Shown piece after piece: positions 53,177 to 63,393 of a stretch of DNA of 64,000 nucleotides; the first letter of the stretch is position 1; every line of letters starts with the position of its first letter. The DNA comes from Amycolatopsis sp. CA-126428 (GTDB lineage Bacteria; Actinomycetota; Actinomycetes; Mycobacteriales; Pseudonocardiaceae), in assembly GCF_002904335.1 (NCBI RefSeq), contig NZ_PPHF01000030.1, positions 1-64,000 on the forward strand, in the 5' to 3' direction. The translations under genes and the position numbers were made by a program. The notes below the pieces were generated by a model, which was not told where the DNA came from, did no database searches, and saw nothing but the letters and a program-made list of their open reading frames with translations.

Positions 53177-53780
53177 AGGTGAGCAGCGCGTTCAAGTCGA
53201 TCTTGACGGGGAACGGGACGTCGGTCGTGAAGGTGCCGGTGACCGCCGCGGCGTCCATGTACCCGAATTCGCCGGCTTGGTGGCACGCGACCAGGGAGAT
53301 GGGCTCGCTCATGTCGATGATCCAGTAGTGCGGGATTCCCGCATCGGCGTACTCGTCGTGCTTCACCTGGTAGTCGGTGCGCTTGGAGCCGGGCGACACG
53401 AATTCGACGACGACCACCACCTCTGCGGCGCGATACATGTCACCCTCGTCATCCACGCGAGCACTCGCCTCGCGGTAGGTGATCACCAGGTCGGGACGGC
53501 GGGAAAACCCCGGTTTGCCGCGGGGTGCCAAACCGAGGTCCACGTCGAGGTCCGGGGTGAAATCGAGTTCCGCGGGTAGCTGTGATTCCAGTTGGCGGCC
53601 CAGCAGCCAAGCGGCCTTGTTGTGCTTTCTGCTGGGGCTGGGGGACATCACGATGCGACCTTCCACGAGCTCGGTGAAACCGGAGTCGGTTTCACCGAGG
53701 GCCGCGTACTCCTCGATCGTCAGCAGGTGATCGGGGATCTCCCACTGGCGAGCGGGGCCCGGCTTGGGAAGTGCAATCAC
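53175..53780 (-). CDS. Uma2 family PD-(D/E)xK nuclease-like protein
   Basis: 201-residue protein of the Uma2 family, a restriction-endonuclease-like fold of unknown role found in many copies in actinomycetes and cyanobacteria. Motifs: HLLTIEEYAAL, FTELVEGRIVMSPSPSRKHN, RRPDLVI, VVVEFVSPGSKRTDYQVKHDEYADAGIPHYWIID with the core acidic and Lys residues. A close paralogue lies next to it. Confidence 0.88.
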   Translation of the reverse strand: MIALPKPGPARQWEIPDHLLTIEEYAALGETDSGFTELVEGRIVMSPSPSRKHNKAAWLLGRQLESQLPAELDFTPDLDVDLGLAPRGKPGFSRRPDLVITYREASARVDDEGDMYRAAEVVVVVEFVSPGSKRTDYQVKHDEYADAGIPHYWIIDMSEPISLVACHQAGEFGYMDAAAVTGTFTTDVPFPVKIDLNALLT

Positions 53781-53897
53781 AGCGTCTCCTCACGTCGCCC
53801 CCGGCATTGTCTCACGGTTCAGGTGCAACCATGAGTAACCGTATCTGTACCGAGCGTGTGACACTCTTACGTCGACGTGGTGAACCCGCCCGTCTGC

Positions 53898-54446
53898 TCA
53901 GGGGACCAGCGCGCCGAGGTCGAGCTTCACCGGGAACGGGACGTCCGTCGTGAAGGTGCCGGTGACCGCCGGCGCGTCGGCGTAGCCCGATTCCCCGCCT
54001 CGGTGGCAGGCGACGAGCGTGACCGGCTCGGCGGTGTCCACGATCCAGTAGTGCGGGATCCCGGCGTCGGCGTACTCGTCGTGCTTCACCTGGTAGTCCG
54101 TGCGCTTCGAGTCCGGGGCCACGATTTCGACGACGATGAGCACCTCGTCGGCCCGGAACAGGCCGTTCCCGCGGGCGAGCGCGGCGCGGCCGACGATCAG
54201 CAGGTCCGGCCGCCGGGCGAAGCCGGGTTCGCCGTCCGGTGCCAAGCACAGGTCGAGGTCGTTGCGGACGACGAAGGCGAGCCCGCGCGGCAGCTGCCGT
54301 TCGAGCTGGCCGGCCAGCAGGCAGACGGCCACGTCGTGGCTCCGGCCGGAGCCGGGCGAAGTCACCACGCGGCCTTCCACCAGCTCCGTGAAACCGGTGC
54401 CGTCGAGCGCCGCGTATTCCGCGATGGTCAGCAGATGACCGGGCAT
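53898..54446 (-). CDS. Uma2 family PD-(D/E)xK nuclease-like protein (paralogue)
   Basis: 182-residue paralogue of the preceding gene: the SKRTDYQVKHDEYADAGIPHYW stretch and the VTGTFTTDVPFPVK end are nearly identical, while the middle has diverged (NDLDLCLAPDGEPGFARRPDLLIV). ATG at 54446 taken to match its neighbour. The two are separated by 117 bases with no gene. Confidence 0.88.
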   Translation of the reverse strand: MPGHLLTIAEYAALDGTGFTELVEGRVVTSPGSGRSHDVAVCLLAGQLERQLPRGLAFVVRNDLDLCLAPDGEPGFARRPDLLIVGRAALARGNGLFRADEVLIVVEIVAPDSKRTDYQVKHDEYADAGIPHYWIVDTAEPVTLVACHRGGESGYADAPAVTGTFTTDVPFPVKLDLGALVP

Positions 54447-54495
54447 GCCACCACGGTATCCGTCCCCAGCGCGCGACACGGGTCGCTGGATCGGG

Positions 54496-55632
54496 CTACG
54501 CGTTCTTCAGTTCCCGCGCGATGACGACCCGCTGGATCTGGTTGGTCCCTTCGAAGATCTGCGGCACCTTCGCCTCCCGCATGTACCGCTCCACCGGGAA
54601 GTCCCGCGTGTACCCGGCGCCGCCGAGGACCTGGACGGCGTCCGTCGTCACCTTCATCGCGCCGTCGGTCGTCACCAGCTTGGCGATCGACGCCTGCCGG
54701 TTGAAGGGCATCCCGCGGTCACGCCGCCGGGCCGCGTCCAGGTACAGCGCCCGGGACGCCTCCACCGTCGCGGCCATGTCCGCCAGCAGGAACTCGACGC
54801 CCTGGAAGTCGATGATCGGGCGGCCGAACTGCGAGCGCCCCTTCGCGTACGCCACCGCTTCGTCCAGCGCCGCCTGGGCCAGGCCCACCGCGCACGCCGC
54901 GATCCCGAGCCGGCCCGAGCTCAGCGACGACAGCGCGATGCGCAGCCCGGCACCCGGGGCGCCCAGGAGCCGCTCGGCCGGGACCCGGGCGCCGTCGAAG
55001 ATCATCTGGGCGGTCGGCGAGCCGGTCAGGCCCATCTTCCGTTCGCGCGGAGCGGCCGAGAGGCCGGGCGTGGCCCCGTCGACCAGCAGGCAGGAGATCT
55101 CGTCCGGGCCGGTGCGGACCATCGTCGTGTAGAAGTCCGCCACCCCCGCGTGGGTGATCCACGCCTTGGTCCCGTCGACGACGTAGTCCGGGCCGTCGAG
55201 ACGCGCGCGCGTCGACAGCGCCGCCGCGTCCGAGCCCGCCTGCGTCTCCGACAGCGCGTACGCGCCCAGGAGCGAGCCTTCGAGCATGTCCGGGAGCCAC
55301 CGGTCGCGCTGCTCGTCGGTGCCGTACTGCGTGAGCGCGTAGCAGGACATGGTGTGCACCGACAGCCCGACGCCGACCGTCATCCACGCCGTCGCGATCT
55401 CCTCCAGGACCTGGAGGTAGACCTCGTACGAGACGTCGCCGCCGCCCCAGCGCTCGCTGTAGGGCAGGCCCAGCAGCCCGGACTTGCCCAGGAGGCGGAA
55501 CTGCTCGCGGGGGAACTGCTCCGCTTCCTCGGCCGCTGCCGCCCGCGGGGCGAGCTCGTCGCGCGCGATCTCGGTGGCCAGCGCGACCAGGGCCTCCGCG
55601 TCGGAATCGGGCAGCAGGCGTTCGGCGGGCAT
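54496..55632 (-). CDS. Acyl-CoA dehydrogenase
   Basis: 378-residue FAD enzyme. Signatures [15 protein letters not shown] (FAD/substrate), [36 protein letters not shown] with catalytic Glu in EGTN. Likely a short- or branched-chain acyl-CoA enzyme; the substrate cannot be told. Divergent from a TetR gene; a dyad lies between them. Confidence 0.93.
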   Translation of the reverse strand: MPAERLLPDSDAEALVALATEIARDELAPRAAAAEEAEQFPREQFRLLGKSGLLGLPYSERWGGGDVSYEVYLQVLEEIATAWMTVGVGLSVHTMSCYALTQYGTDEQRDRWLPDMLEGSLLGAYALSETQAGSDAAALSTRARLDGPDYVVDGTKAWITHAGVADFYTTMVRTGPDEISCLLVDGATPGLSAAPRERKMGLTGSPTAQMIFDGARVPAERLLGAPGAGLRIALSSLSSGRLGIAACAVGLAQAALDEAVAYAKGRSQFGRPIIDFQGVEFLLADMAATVEASRALYLDAARRRDRGMPFNRQASIAKLVTTDGAMKVTTDAVQVLGGAGYTRDFPVERYMREAKVPQIFEGTNQIQRVVIARELKNA

Positions 55633-55649
55633 CTTCGGCCTCCAAAGCG

Positions 55650-55665
55650 GTACTGAAAACAGTAC
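55650..55665. promoter_or_regulatory. TetR-type operator between acyl-CoA dehydrogenase and TetR genes
   Basis: GTACTG-AAAA-CAGTAC is a perfect 6+6 dyad 17 bases before the dehydrogenase start. A half-site-like AGTACAGTAC follows at 55681-55690. Binding by the divergent TetR protein is inferred. Confidence 0.6.
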
Positions 55666-55733
55666 TGTGGGTCAATCCAGAGTACAGTACGGCAGACCTG
55701 GGGTGGCCGGAAGACGTAGGAGATAGTGAGCCG

Positions 55734-56315
55734 ATGCGCCCCGAACCCCGCCGACGGCCGACCGCCCGCCAGCAGGCGCTGCTCGGCGACCTCGAGGCGT
55801 TGTTCCTGGCCGAGGGGTTCGCCGTCTTCACGCTGGACGACCTCGCCGGCCGCCTGCGCTGCTCGAAGTCGACGCTCTACGCGCTCGCGCCCAGCAAGGA
55901 GCAACTCGCCGTCAAGGTCGTCACCCGGTTCTTCCGGGGCGCCGCGGAGCGGATCGAGGAGCGCATCGCCGGGATCGACGACGCCCGCAAGCTCATCGGC
56001 GAGTACCTGGCCGGCGTGGCCGAGCACCTCAACCGGGCGTCGGCGGCCTTCATGCGGGACCTCGCCGAATTCGGCCCGGCCCGGGAGGCCTACCAGCTCA
56101 ACAGCCGGTTCGCCGCGAACCGGCTCCGGCAGTTCATCGACAAGGGTGTCGCCGACGGGGTGTTCCGCGACGTCCACGCCCGGCTGGTGGCCGAGATGAC
56201 CGGGCTGATCATCGAGGGCATCCAGACCGGCGTGCTCGCCCAGCGGACCGACGTGTCCGACGCCGACGCGTTCACCGCTTTGGGTGAGCTGCTGCTCGGC
56301 GGCTTGAACAAATAG
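55734..56315 (+). CDS. TetR family transcriptional regulator
   Basis: 193-residue regulator; helix-turn-helix FTLDDLAGRLRCSKSTLYALAPSKEQL (about residues 32-58). Divergent from the acyl-CoA dehydrogenase gene with an operator-like dyad between, so probably its repressor, with an acyl-CoA as a plausible ligand. ATG at 55734. Confidence 0.9.
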   Translation: MRPEPRRRPTARQQALLGDLEALFLAEGFAVFTLDDLAGRLRCSKSTLYALAPSKEQLAVKVVTRFFRGAAERIEERIAGIDDARKLIGEYLAGVAEHLNRASAAFMRDLAEFGPAREAYQLNSRFAANRLRQFIDKGVADGVFRDVHARLVAEMTGLIIEGIQTGVLAQRTDVSDADAFTALGELLLGGLNK

Positions 56316-56344
56316 CGGACAGGAATTGTCAGGCCGGAGTCAAT

Positions 56345-56350
56345 TAAACT
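56345..56350 (+). promoter_or_regulatory. -10 element for a leaderless sugar-kinase transcript
   Basis: TAAACT lies six bases before the GTG at 56357, which has no Shine-Dalgarno site. TTGTCA at 56326-56331 is too close for a normal -35 box. Confidence 0.35.
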
Positions 56351-56356
56351 GCCGTC

Positions 56357-57298
56357 GTGATCGTCGTAGGCGGAGAAGCTCTGGTCGACCTGGTTCCCGG
56401 CGACCCCCTGGATTCCACAGTGGACGGTGGGTTGCGCGCGCTGCTGCCCCGGCTGGGCGGTGGCCCGTACAACGTCGCGCTGGCCGCCGGCCGGCTCGGG
56501 GTGCCGGCGGCGTTCCTCTCCCGCGTGTCCACCGACCGCTTCGGTGAAGCGATGATCGAGCGGCTGCACGCCTCCGCCGTCGACACCTCGCTGCTGCAGC
56601 GCGGCGACGAGCCGACGACGCTGGCCGTCGTGGCGCTCGACGCGAAGGGGGCCGCGCGCTACAGCTTCTACGTCGAGGGCACCGCCGACCGGCTGGTCGC
56701 GGATCCGGGTCCGCTGGCCGACGGTGTGACAGCGCTCTCACTCGGCACGCTCGGCATGGTCCTCGAGCCCGGCGCGTCGGCGTACGAGGCGATGCTGCGG
56801 CGTGAAGCGGCCCGCGGCGTGCTGACCGTCCTCGACCCCAACATCCGTGAAGCGCTCATCGCCGACCCGGCCGCCTACCGGGCCCGGTTCGCGTCCTGGC
56901 TGCCGGACGTCCGGCTGCTGAAGATCTCCGACGACGACGCCGCGTGGCTCACCGAAGGCGCCGATCCGGTCGCCGCCGCGAAGACGTGGATCGAGTCCGG
57001 TGTGGACGCCGTGGTGCTCACCCGGGGGGCCGACGGGCTCTCGGTGATCACCGCCGCAGGTGAGCTGGCCCACGTGCCGTCGCGAAAGGTCACCGTCGTG
57101 GACACCATCGGCGCGGGCGACACCGTGCACGGTGCGCTGCTGGCCTGGCTGCACACCCGCCAGGCCACCGACCTGGCCTCCCTCGACGCCGACGCGTGGC
57201 GCGAGGCGCTGGAGTTCGCGGCGAAAGCGGCGTCGATCACGGTCTCCCGCAGCGGCGCCGAACCGCCCACGTCCGCCGACATGGCGGCCACCGTGTGA
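56357..57298 (+). CDS. PfkB family carbohydrate kinase
   Basis: 313-residue sugar kinase of the ribokinase fold: GGGPYNVALAAGRLG near the N-terminus and DTIGAGDTVHGALL with the catalytic Asp and anion hole near the C-terminus. Probably a fructokinase. GTG start, apparently leaderless. Stands alone 30 bases or so after the TetR gene. Confidence 0.92.
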   Translation: MIVVGGEALVDLVPGDPLDSTVDGGLRALLPRLGGGPYNVALAAGRLGVPAAFLSRVSTDRFGEAMIERLHASAVDTSLLQRGDEPTTLAVVALDAKGAARYSFYVEGTADRLVADPGPLADGVTALSLGTLGMVLEPGASAYEAMLRREAARGVLTVLDPNIREALIADPAAYRARFASWLPDVRLLKISDDDAAWLTEGADPVAAAKTWIESGVDAVVLTRGADGLSVITAAGELAHVPSRKVTVVDTIGAGDTVHGALLAWLHTRQATDLASLDADAWREALEFAAKAASITVSRSGAEPPTSADMAATV

Positions 57299-57495
57299 AC
57301 CTGGTCCCAAAGGGGCCCCCAGGAGCAACGTCACCGCTGCGCGAAGGCGGGTTTCTCGACTAGCGTAGAGGGGCATTCTTCATACCCCAGCGGGGCGGTG
57401 TGCAGCGAGGCGCCAGTGTTTCCTCGCGTGAACACGTGGCTACCTGTGGAACGTACAGGCGCCGCCGGCCCGTGCCCAACGTGAGAGGGACTTGC

Positions 57496-58812
<1,317 letters not shown>

Positions 58813-58825
58813 TTCGTTTCAGGCG

Positions 58826-58859
58826 AACGTCCCGCCGTGCACCCGCACGGCGGGACGTT
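58826..58859 (+). terminator. Terminator of gltA
   Basis: AACGTCCCGCCGTGC (58826-58840) and its exact complement (58845-58859) flank the loop ACCC; 15 perfect pairs, arm ending TT, 13 bases after the stop. Confidence 0.88.
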
Positions 58860-58872
58860 TACGTTTACCGTC

Positions 58873-60219
58873 GTGACTCGAGAAGCGCCGGTCGTCCTGT
58901 GGTTCCGCCGTGACCTGCGGCTGGGTGACCACCCTGCCTTGCTGGAGGCGTCGAAGCACAGCAAGCACGTGCTCGCGCTGTACGTCCTCGACGAGGCGTT
59001 GCTCAAGCCTGGTGGAGCCCCGCGTGAGGCGTTCATGTACGGCTGCCTGGAGAAGCTGAACGAGCAGCTCGGCGGCCGGCTGATGCTGGTCCGCGGCGAA
59101 CCGGCGGCCGAGGTCGTGAAGGCCGCGAAGAAGGTCGGCGCGGCCGCGGTGCACGTCAGCGCCGACACCGGGCCCTACGGCCGCCGACGGGACGCGTCGG
59201 TGGCGGAAGCGTTGGCGGAGCACAACATCGAGTGGGTCGAGACGGGCTCGCCGTACGCCGTGACGCCGGGCCGCGTCACCAAGCCGGACGGCGATCCCTA
59301 CCGCGTCTTCACTCCCTTTTACCGGGCGTGGACCGCGCGCGGGTGGCACTCGCCCGCCGACACCGGACCATCCCTTGTGGACTGGGTCGAACCGCCGCGG
59401 TCGCTGAAGATCCCGAAGGCGCCCGCGGTTTCCGCGACGCTGCCCGAACCCGGCGAGCAGGCCGCGCTCGACGTCTGGCACGAATTCCTGGACGACGGCA
59501 TCGAGACCTACGACGAGGACCGCGACCGGCCGGACCGCCAAGGCACCACCCGGCTTTCGCCGTACCTGCGCTGGGGGTGCATCCACCCGCGGACGATCTT
59601 GGTGGACCTGGACGGCGACGACCGCGTCGGCGCGAAGTCGTTGCGCAGCGAGATCTGCTGGCGCGAGTTCCACGCCGACGTCCTGTGGCACCGCCCGGAA
59701 ACGGCGCGCGAGAACTACGACCGGCGCTTCGACGGGATGAAGTACGACGACGACCACGAGGCCTTCGAGCGCTGGTGCGCGGGCCGCACCGGTTACCCGA
59801 TCGTGGACGCCGGGATGCGACAGCTGCTGGCCGAGGGCTGGATGCACAACCGGGTGCGGATGGTCGTCGCGAGCTTCCTGGTGAAGGACCTGCACCTGCC
59901 GTGGTGGCTGGGCGCCCGCCACTTCATGAAGCACCTGGTGGACGGCGACCTGGCGTCGAACCAGCTGAACTGGCAGTGGGTCGCGGGCTGCGGCACCGAC
60001 GCGGCGCCGTACTTCCGCATCTTCAACCCGACGACCCAGGGCGAGAAGTTCGACCCGCAGGGGGATTACGTGCGCAAGTACGTGCCGGAGCTGCGGTCCG
60101 TCGAGGGCAAGGCGGTGCACAAGCTGAAGGACCGCCCCGAGGAGTACCCGGAACCCATGGTCGACCACGCCCACGAGCGCCAGGTCTCCTTGGAGCGGTA
60201 CGGCAAGATCACGTCGTGA
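58873..60219 (+). CDS. phr: Deoxyribodipyrimidine photolyase
   Basis: 448-residue light-driven repair enzyme for cyclobutane dimers. N-terminal antenna domain VLWFRRDLRLGDHPALLEA; C-terminal FAD domain with EICWREFHADVLWHRP, GRTGYPIVDAGMRQLLAEGWMHNRVRM and NQLNWQWVAGCGTDAAPYFRIFNP, which supply FAD and tryptophan electron-chain residues. GTG at 58873 follows the gltA terminator; a GTG at 58837 lies in the stem and is less likely. Its stop codon lies inside the repeat at 60213. Confidence 0.95.
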   Translation: MTREAPVVLWFRRDLRLGDHPALLEASKHSKHVLALYVLDEALLKPGGAPREAFMYGCLEKLNEQLGGRLMLVRGEPAAEVVKAAKKVGAAAVHVSADTGPYGRRRDASVAEALAEHNIEWVETGSPYAVTPGRVTKPDGDPYRVFTPFYRAWTARGWHSPADTGPSLVDWVEPPRSLKIPKAPAVSATLPEPGEQAALDVWHEFLDDGIETYDEDRDRPDRQGTTRLSPYLRWGCIHPRTILVDLDGDDRVGAKSLRSEICWREFHADVLWHRPETARENYDRRFDGMKYDDDHEAFERWCAGRTGYPIVDAGMRQLLAEGWMHNRVRMVVASFLVKDLHLPWWLGARHFMKHLVDGDLASNQLNWQWVAGCGTDAAPYFRIFNPTTQGEKFDPQGDYVRKYVPELRSVEGKAVHKLKDRPEEYPEPMVDHAHERQVSLERYGKITS

Positions 60220-60258
60220 GTGGTAATCCGGGTTCTAACCCTCCTTGCCACTCACGAC
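60213..60258. repeat. 46-base palindromic repeat at the photolyase stop (copy of the ureA-ureB element)
   Basis: Same length, CT centre and GTCGTGAGTGGTAA start as 35985-36030; the arms here have four mismatches. The photolyase TGA is inside the first arm, and the second arm ends four bases before the stop of the convergent ABC permease, so it can act as a shared terminator. Confidence 0.85.
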
Positions 60259-60262
60259 GGCG

Positions 60263-61453
60263 TCAGCCGCGCAGGGCCTCCGACAGCTTGATCCGGCTGC
60301 CGATCCGCAGCACGCTGTTGCCGTAGATCTTCCCGCCGATCCAGGTCAGCACGGCGACGAGCGCGATCGTCAGGGCCAGCGACAGCCCGATCTCCCAGCC
60401 CGCCGCCGCGCCCGTCGAGATGCGGGCCGGCATCAGGATCGGCGACAGCAGGGGGATCAGCGAGACGGTCTTCGTCGCCGAGCTCGCGGGGTCCTGGACC
60501 AGCAGGTTGAAGCCGGCGATGAACCCGACGACCAGGATGATGTTGAGCGGCCCGACCACCGACTGGGTGTCCTCCTGCCGGGACACCAGCGACCCGAGCG
60601 CGCCGTAGATGGTGGCGTACAACAGGAAGCCCAGCAGGTACCAGAGCAGGCCCCACAGCACCGCACCGGTTGCGAAGCCGGACAGGGTGAACACGCCGGT
60701 CGCCGCCGCGGCGCCCAGCCCGACCATCGCGAGGATGACCAGCTGGGTCAGGCCGACCAGGCCGAGCCCGATGACCTTGCCCAGCAACAGCTGCCACGGC
60801 CGCACGCTGGCGAGCAGGATCTCCACGACCCGGCTCGACTTCTCCTCGACGACGCCCTGCGCGACCATCATCCCGTAGGTGATGATGCTCATGTACAGCA
60901 GGAACGCCACCACCAGCCCGACGACCAGCCGCTGCGTCTGGTCGGCCGGCTCCGGCGAGAGGGCGTCGTCCTGGACGTGGGTGCCGTTGACCCTGGCCAT
61001 CACCTCGGCCGGTTCCAGCTGCGCGGACGACAGCACGCCGTCGAGCACCTGCTGCTGGGCGACCTGGTCGAGCACCCGGCGCAACGCGCTGTCCAAAGAG
61101 GACTTGTAGGTGGCGGTCAGCTGCGCCGCGCTGCCCGAGACGAGCGCGTCGACGTCGCCGTCTTCGACCTTCTTCCGGCCTTCCGCCGCGTCGGTGACGA
61201 CGACCGTGCTGATCTCGCGGCCGGAAAGCGCCGCTTCGGTCTGCAGCTGGCGCGCGATCCCGATCGCCTGGCCGGTCAGCCCGACGGTCTTCTTGTCCGA
61301 CGAACCGGCCAGCGACGTCTGGAAGAGGACGTACCCCAGCAGCAGCACCAGCAGCACGCCGGTGCCGACGACGAACGACCTCGTGCGCAGCCGGGTGTTG
61401 AGCTCGCGCTTCATCACGAGCCAGACGGCGCGGCGGCCACTCAACGTCCTCAT
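60263..61453 (-). CDS. ABC transporter permease, NatB-like
   Basis: 396-residue permease: one N-terminal span (about residues 20-42), an extracytoplasmic loop of about 140 residues, then five or six spans, as in ABC-2 NatB/YhaP-type sodium or drug exporters (VVEEKSSRVVEILLASVRPWQLLLGKV). ATG overlaps the ATPase stop (ATGA). Last gene of an XRE-membrane-ATPase-permease operon. Confidence 0.9.
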   Translation of the reverse strand: MRTLSGRRAVWLVMKRELNTRLRTRSFVVGTGVLLVLLLGYVLFQTSLAGSSDKKTVGLTGQAIGIARQLQTEAALSGREISTVVVTDAAEGRKKVEDGDVDALVSGSAAQLTATYKSSLDSALRRVLDQVAQQQVLDGVLSSAQLEPAEVMARVNGTHVQDDALSPEPADQTQRLVVGLVVAFLLYMSIITYGMMVAQGVVEEKSSRVVEILLASVRPWQLLLGKVIGLGLVGLTQLVILAMVGLGAAAATGVFTLSGFATGAVLWGLLWYLLGFLLYATIYGALGSLVSRQEDTQSVVGPLNIILVVGFIAGFNLLVQDPASSATKTVSLIPLLSPILMPARISTGAAAGWEIGLSLALTIALVAVLTWIGGKIYGNSVLRIGSRIKLSEALRG

Positions 61454-62364
61454 CGCGGTTCCCCCTTCTCGGACACGGCGTCGCGGAACAGCTCGGTGAG
61501 CGAGCGGCGACGGCGGCTGAACTCGGTGACCGGCCCGGTCGCCAGCGCGGCGGCGAGCACGGCCTGGTCGTCCGCGCCCGGTTCGAGGTCGAGCACGGTG
61601 GTGGTGCCGTGGTGCTCCAGCACGCGCACGCCGGGCAGGTTCGCGGCCCAGCCGTTGCTCGCGGCCGGCGCCGTCACGACGAGCTTGCTGCGCGCGCCCG
61701 AGGTCAGCTCGCCGACCGTGCCGACGGCGACCATCCGGCCGCTGCGGATGATCCCGACCCGGTCGCACAGCCGCTCGACGAGGTCGAGCTGGTGGCTGGA
61801 GAACACGACCGGCACCCCCGCGGCGGCCTTCTCCCGCAGGACGCCGCTCATCACATCGACGGCGAGCGGGTCGAGGCCGGAGAACGGCTCGTCGAGCACC
61901 AGCACCGCGGGGTCGTGCACCAGCGCGGCGGCCAGCTGGACGCGCTGCTGGTTGCCGAGGCTGAGCTTCTGCACCTCGTCCTTGCGGCGCTCGGCGAGCC
62001 CGAGCCGGGTGATCCAGTTCTCGGCGTTGCGGTGGGCCTCGTCGGTGCTGAGCCCGTGCAGCTCGGCCAGGTAGACGAGCTGGTCGAGCACCTTCATCTT
62101 CGGGTACAGCCCGCGTTCTTCCGGCATGTAGCCGATGTGCGTGCGGGTTTCGTGCGTGACCGGCCGGCCGTCGAAGCGCACTTCACCGCCGTCGGCGGCC
62201 AGCACGCCCAGCGCGATCCGCATGGTGGTGGTCTTGCCGGCGCCGTTGCTGCCGACGAAGCCGAACAGCTCGCCGGCGTGGACGTCGAACGAGACGCCGT
62301 CCAGCGCGACCTTGGCGCCGTAGCGCTTGGAAATCCCGTCGATCTCCAGTGTCCCCTCAGGCAT
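61450..62364 (-). CDS. ABC transporter ATP-binding protein, NatA-like
   Basis: 304-residue ATPase: Walker A GSNGAGKTTT, signature LSLGNQQRVQLAAAL (first Gly of LSGG replaced by Leu-Gly-Asn-Gln, as in NatA/YhaQ relatives), Walker B VLVLDEPFSGLD, H-loop FSSHQLDLVE, then a C-terminal domain of about 85 residues. ATG start overlaps the upstream membrane protein gene by eight bases. Confidence 0.92.
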   Translation of the reverse strand: MPEGTLEIDGISKRYGAKVALDGVSFDVHAGELFGFVGSNGAGKTTTMRIALGVLAADGGEVRFDGRPVTHETRTHIGYMPEERGLYPKMKVLDQLVYLAELHGLSTDEAHRNAENWITRLGLAERRKDEVQKLSLGNQQRVQLAAALVHDPAVLVLDEPFSGLDPLAVDVMSGVLREKAAAGVPVVFSSHQLDLVERLCDRVGIIRSGRMVAVGTVGELTSGARSKLVVTAPAASNGWAANLPGVRVLEHHGTTTVLDLEPGADDQAVLAAALATGPVTEFSRRRRSLTELFRDAVSEKGEPR

Positions 62365-62905
62365 TCCCCATCCCCTCTTCGAAGTCTTCGGGGTCGTCGT
62401 CCGGCAGCGACCAGCCCAGCACGATGGCCGGGATGGTCGTGCCGGTGACCAGCAGCGCGGACAGCATCATCGCGCCGCGGACGCCGCCGTTTTCGGTTTC
62501 GGCGATGAACAGGCTGTACAGCAGGGCGATCACCATCAGGTAGCTGAGCGCCTGGTAGCCGATGTAGGTGACGCGGTGGCGCCACTCGCGCTCGCGCTCG
62601 TCCAGCAGGCGCGAAAAGCTGTTGGTCATCCGCCCGGTCAGGATGCGCAGCGTCAGGAACGCGAAACCGCCGACGACCAGCCCGCTCAGCCACAAGGCCG
62701 GAAAGACCCATTCCGGCGCGACCTTGAACCGCGTCGCGCCGACGATCATGATCAGATCGGCGACGACCAAGATGGCGACCAGCGTCCGGCGGTGCTTCCG
62801 GGTACGCCAGCCGGCCAGGTGCCGGGCCCGTTTTCGTTCGGCTGCCTCGAGCTTGTCGAGCTGGCGTTCCCAGTAGGCCGCGAGGCGGCCCGGCTGCTCG
62901 GTCAT
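62357..62905 (-). CDS. Membrane protein of unknown function (182 aa) in XRE/ABC operon
   Basis: N-terminal amphipathic, charged helix (AYWERQLDKLEAAERKRARHLAGWRTRKHRR), then four hydrophobic spans in two pairs with a charged loop between, and an acidic C-terminus. No family recognised; small proteins like this often accompany XRE regulators and ABC-2 exporters. ATG overlaps the regulator stop (ATGA). Confidence 0.75.
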   Translation of the reverse strand: MTEQPGRLAAYWERQLDKLEAAERKRARHLAGWRTRKHRRTLVAILVVADLIMIVGATRFKVAPEWVFPALWLSGLVVGGFAFLTLRILTGRMTNSFSRLLDEREREWRHRVTYIGYQALSYLMVIALLYSLFIAETENGGVRGAMMLSALLVTGTTIPAIVLGWSLPDDDPEDFEEGMGNA

Positions 62906-63171
62906 GCTCCCCCCTCGCGGTAGACCTGGGTGGAAAGCGGCGTGAACGGCTCGCGGCTGAAGACCGCCTCGACGGGCAAGTCGAACACCGCGCAGATCCG
63001 GAACGCCAGATCCAGGCTCGGATAGTGGTCGCCCCGCTCGAGCGCGCCGATGGTCTGCGGGTTCACCTCGACGGCACCGGCAAGCGTTGCACGGGTCATC
63101 CCGCGCTCGGCCCGGAGCACGGGAAGCCGGTTGTAGATCGGCAGCTCTTTGCCGCGTCTGACCGGGCTCAT
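62902..63171 (-). CDS. Small XRE family regulator
   Basis: 89-residue Cro/CI-type helix-turn-helix protein (LPVLRAERGMTRATLAGAVEVNPQTIGALERGDHYPSLDLAFRICAVFDLPVEAVFSREPF). Resembles the YgzD/Xre-like autorepressors that head small ABC operons. ATG at 63171; the upstream region holds TTGACG on the minus strand and no clear ribosome site. Confidence 0.88.
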   Translation of the reverse strand: MSPVRRGKELPIYNRLPVLRAERGMTRATLAGAVEVNPQTIGALERGDHYPSLDLAFRICAVFDLPVEAVFSREPFTPLSTQVYREGGA

Positions 63172-63338
63172 GGCACCAACTGTTGCAAAAACCCAACGGG
63201 ACGTCAACTCAAGAGAACATCAAGTCTGGTTGTGCACATGGGTGGTGGGTTGTGGATGAGTGGGTGGGGTGGGCGGCTGAGCGGCGGTTTTGTCGGTGGG
63301 GACCGATAGACTGGACTTGGGCACGGCCCCCTAGGGAG

Positions 63339-63386
63339 GGCGGGGAGCTGTGTCGGCGGGGAGCTGTGTCGGCGGGGAGCTGTGCT
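63339..63386. repeat. Three tandem 16-base repeats
   Basis: GGCGGGGAGCTGTGTC occurs three times in a row (63339-63354, 63355-63370, 63371-63386), the last with its final bases changed to CT. It lies just after the end of the glpD gene and before the XRE gene promoter; function unknown. Confidence 0.85.
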
Positions 63387-63393
63387 GCCGACG

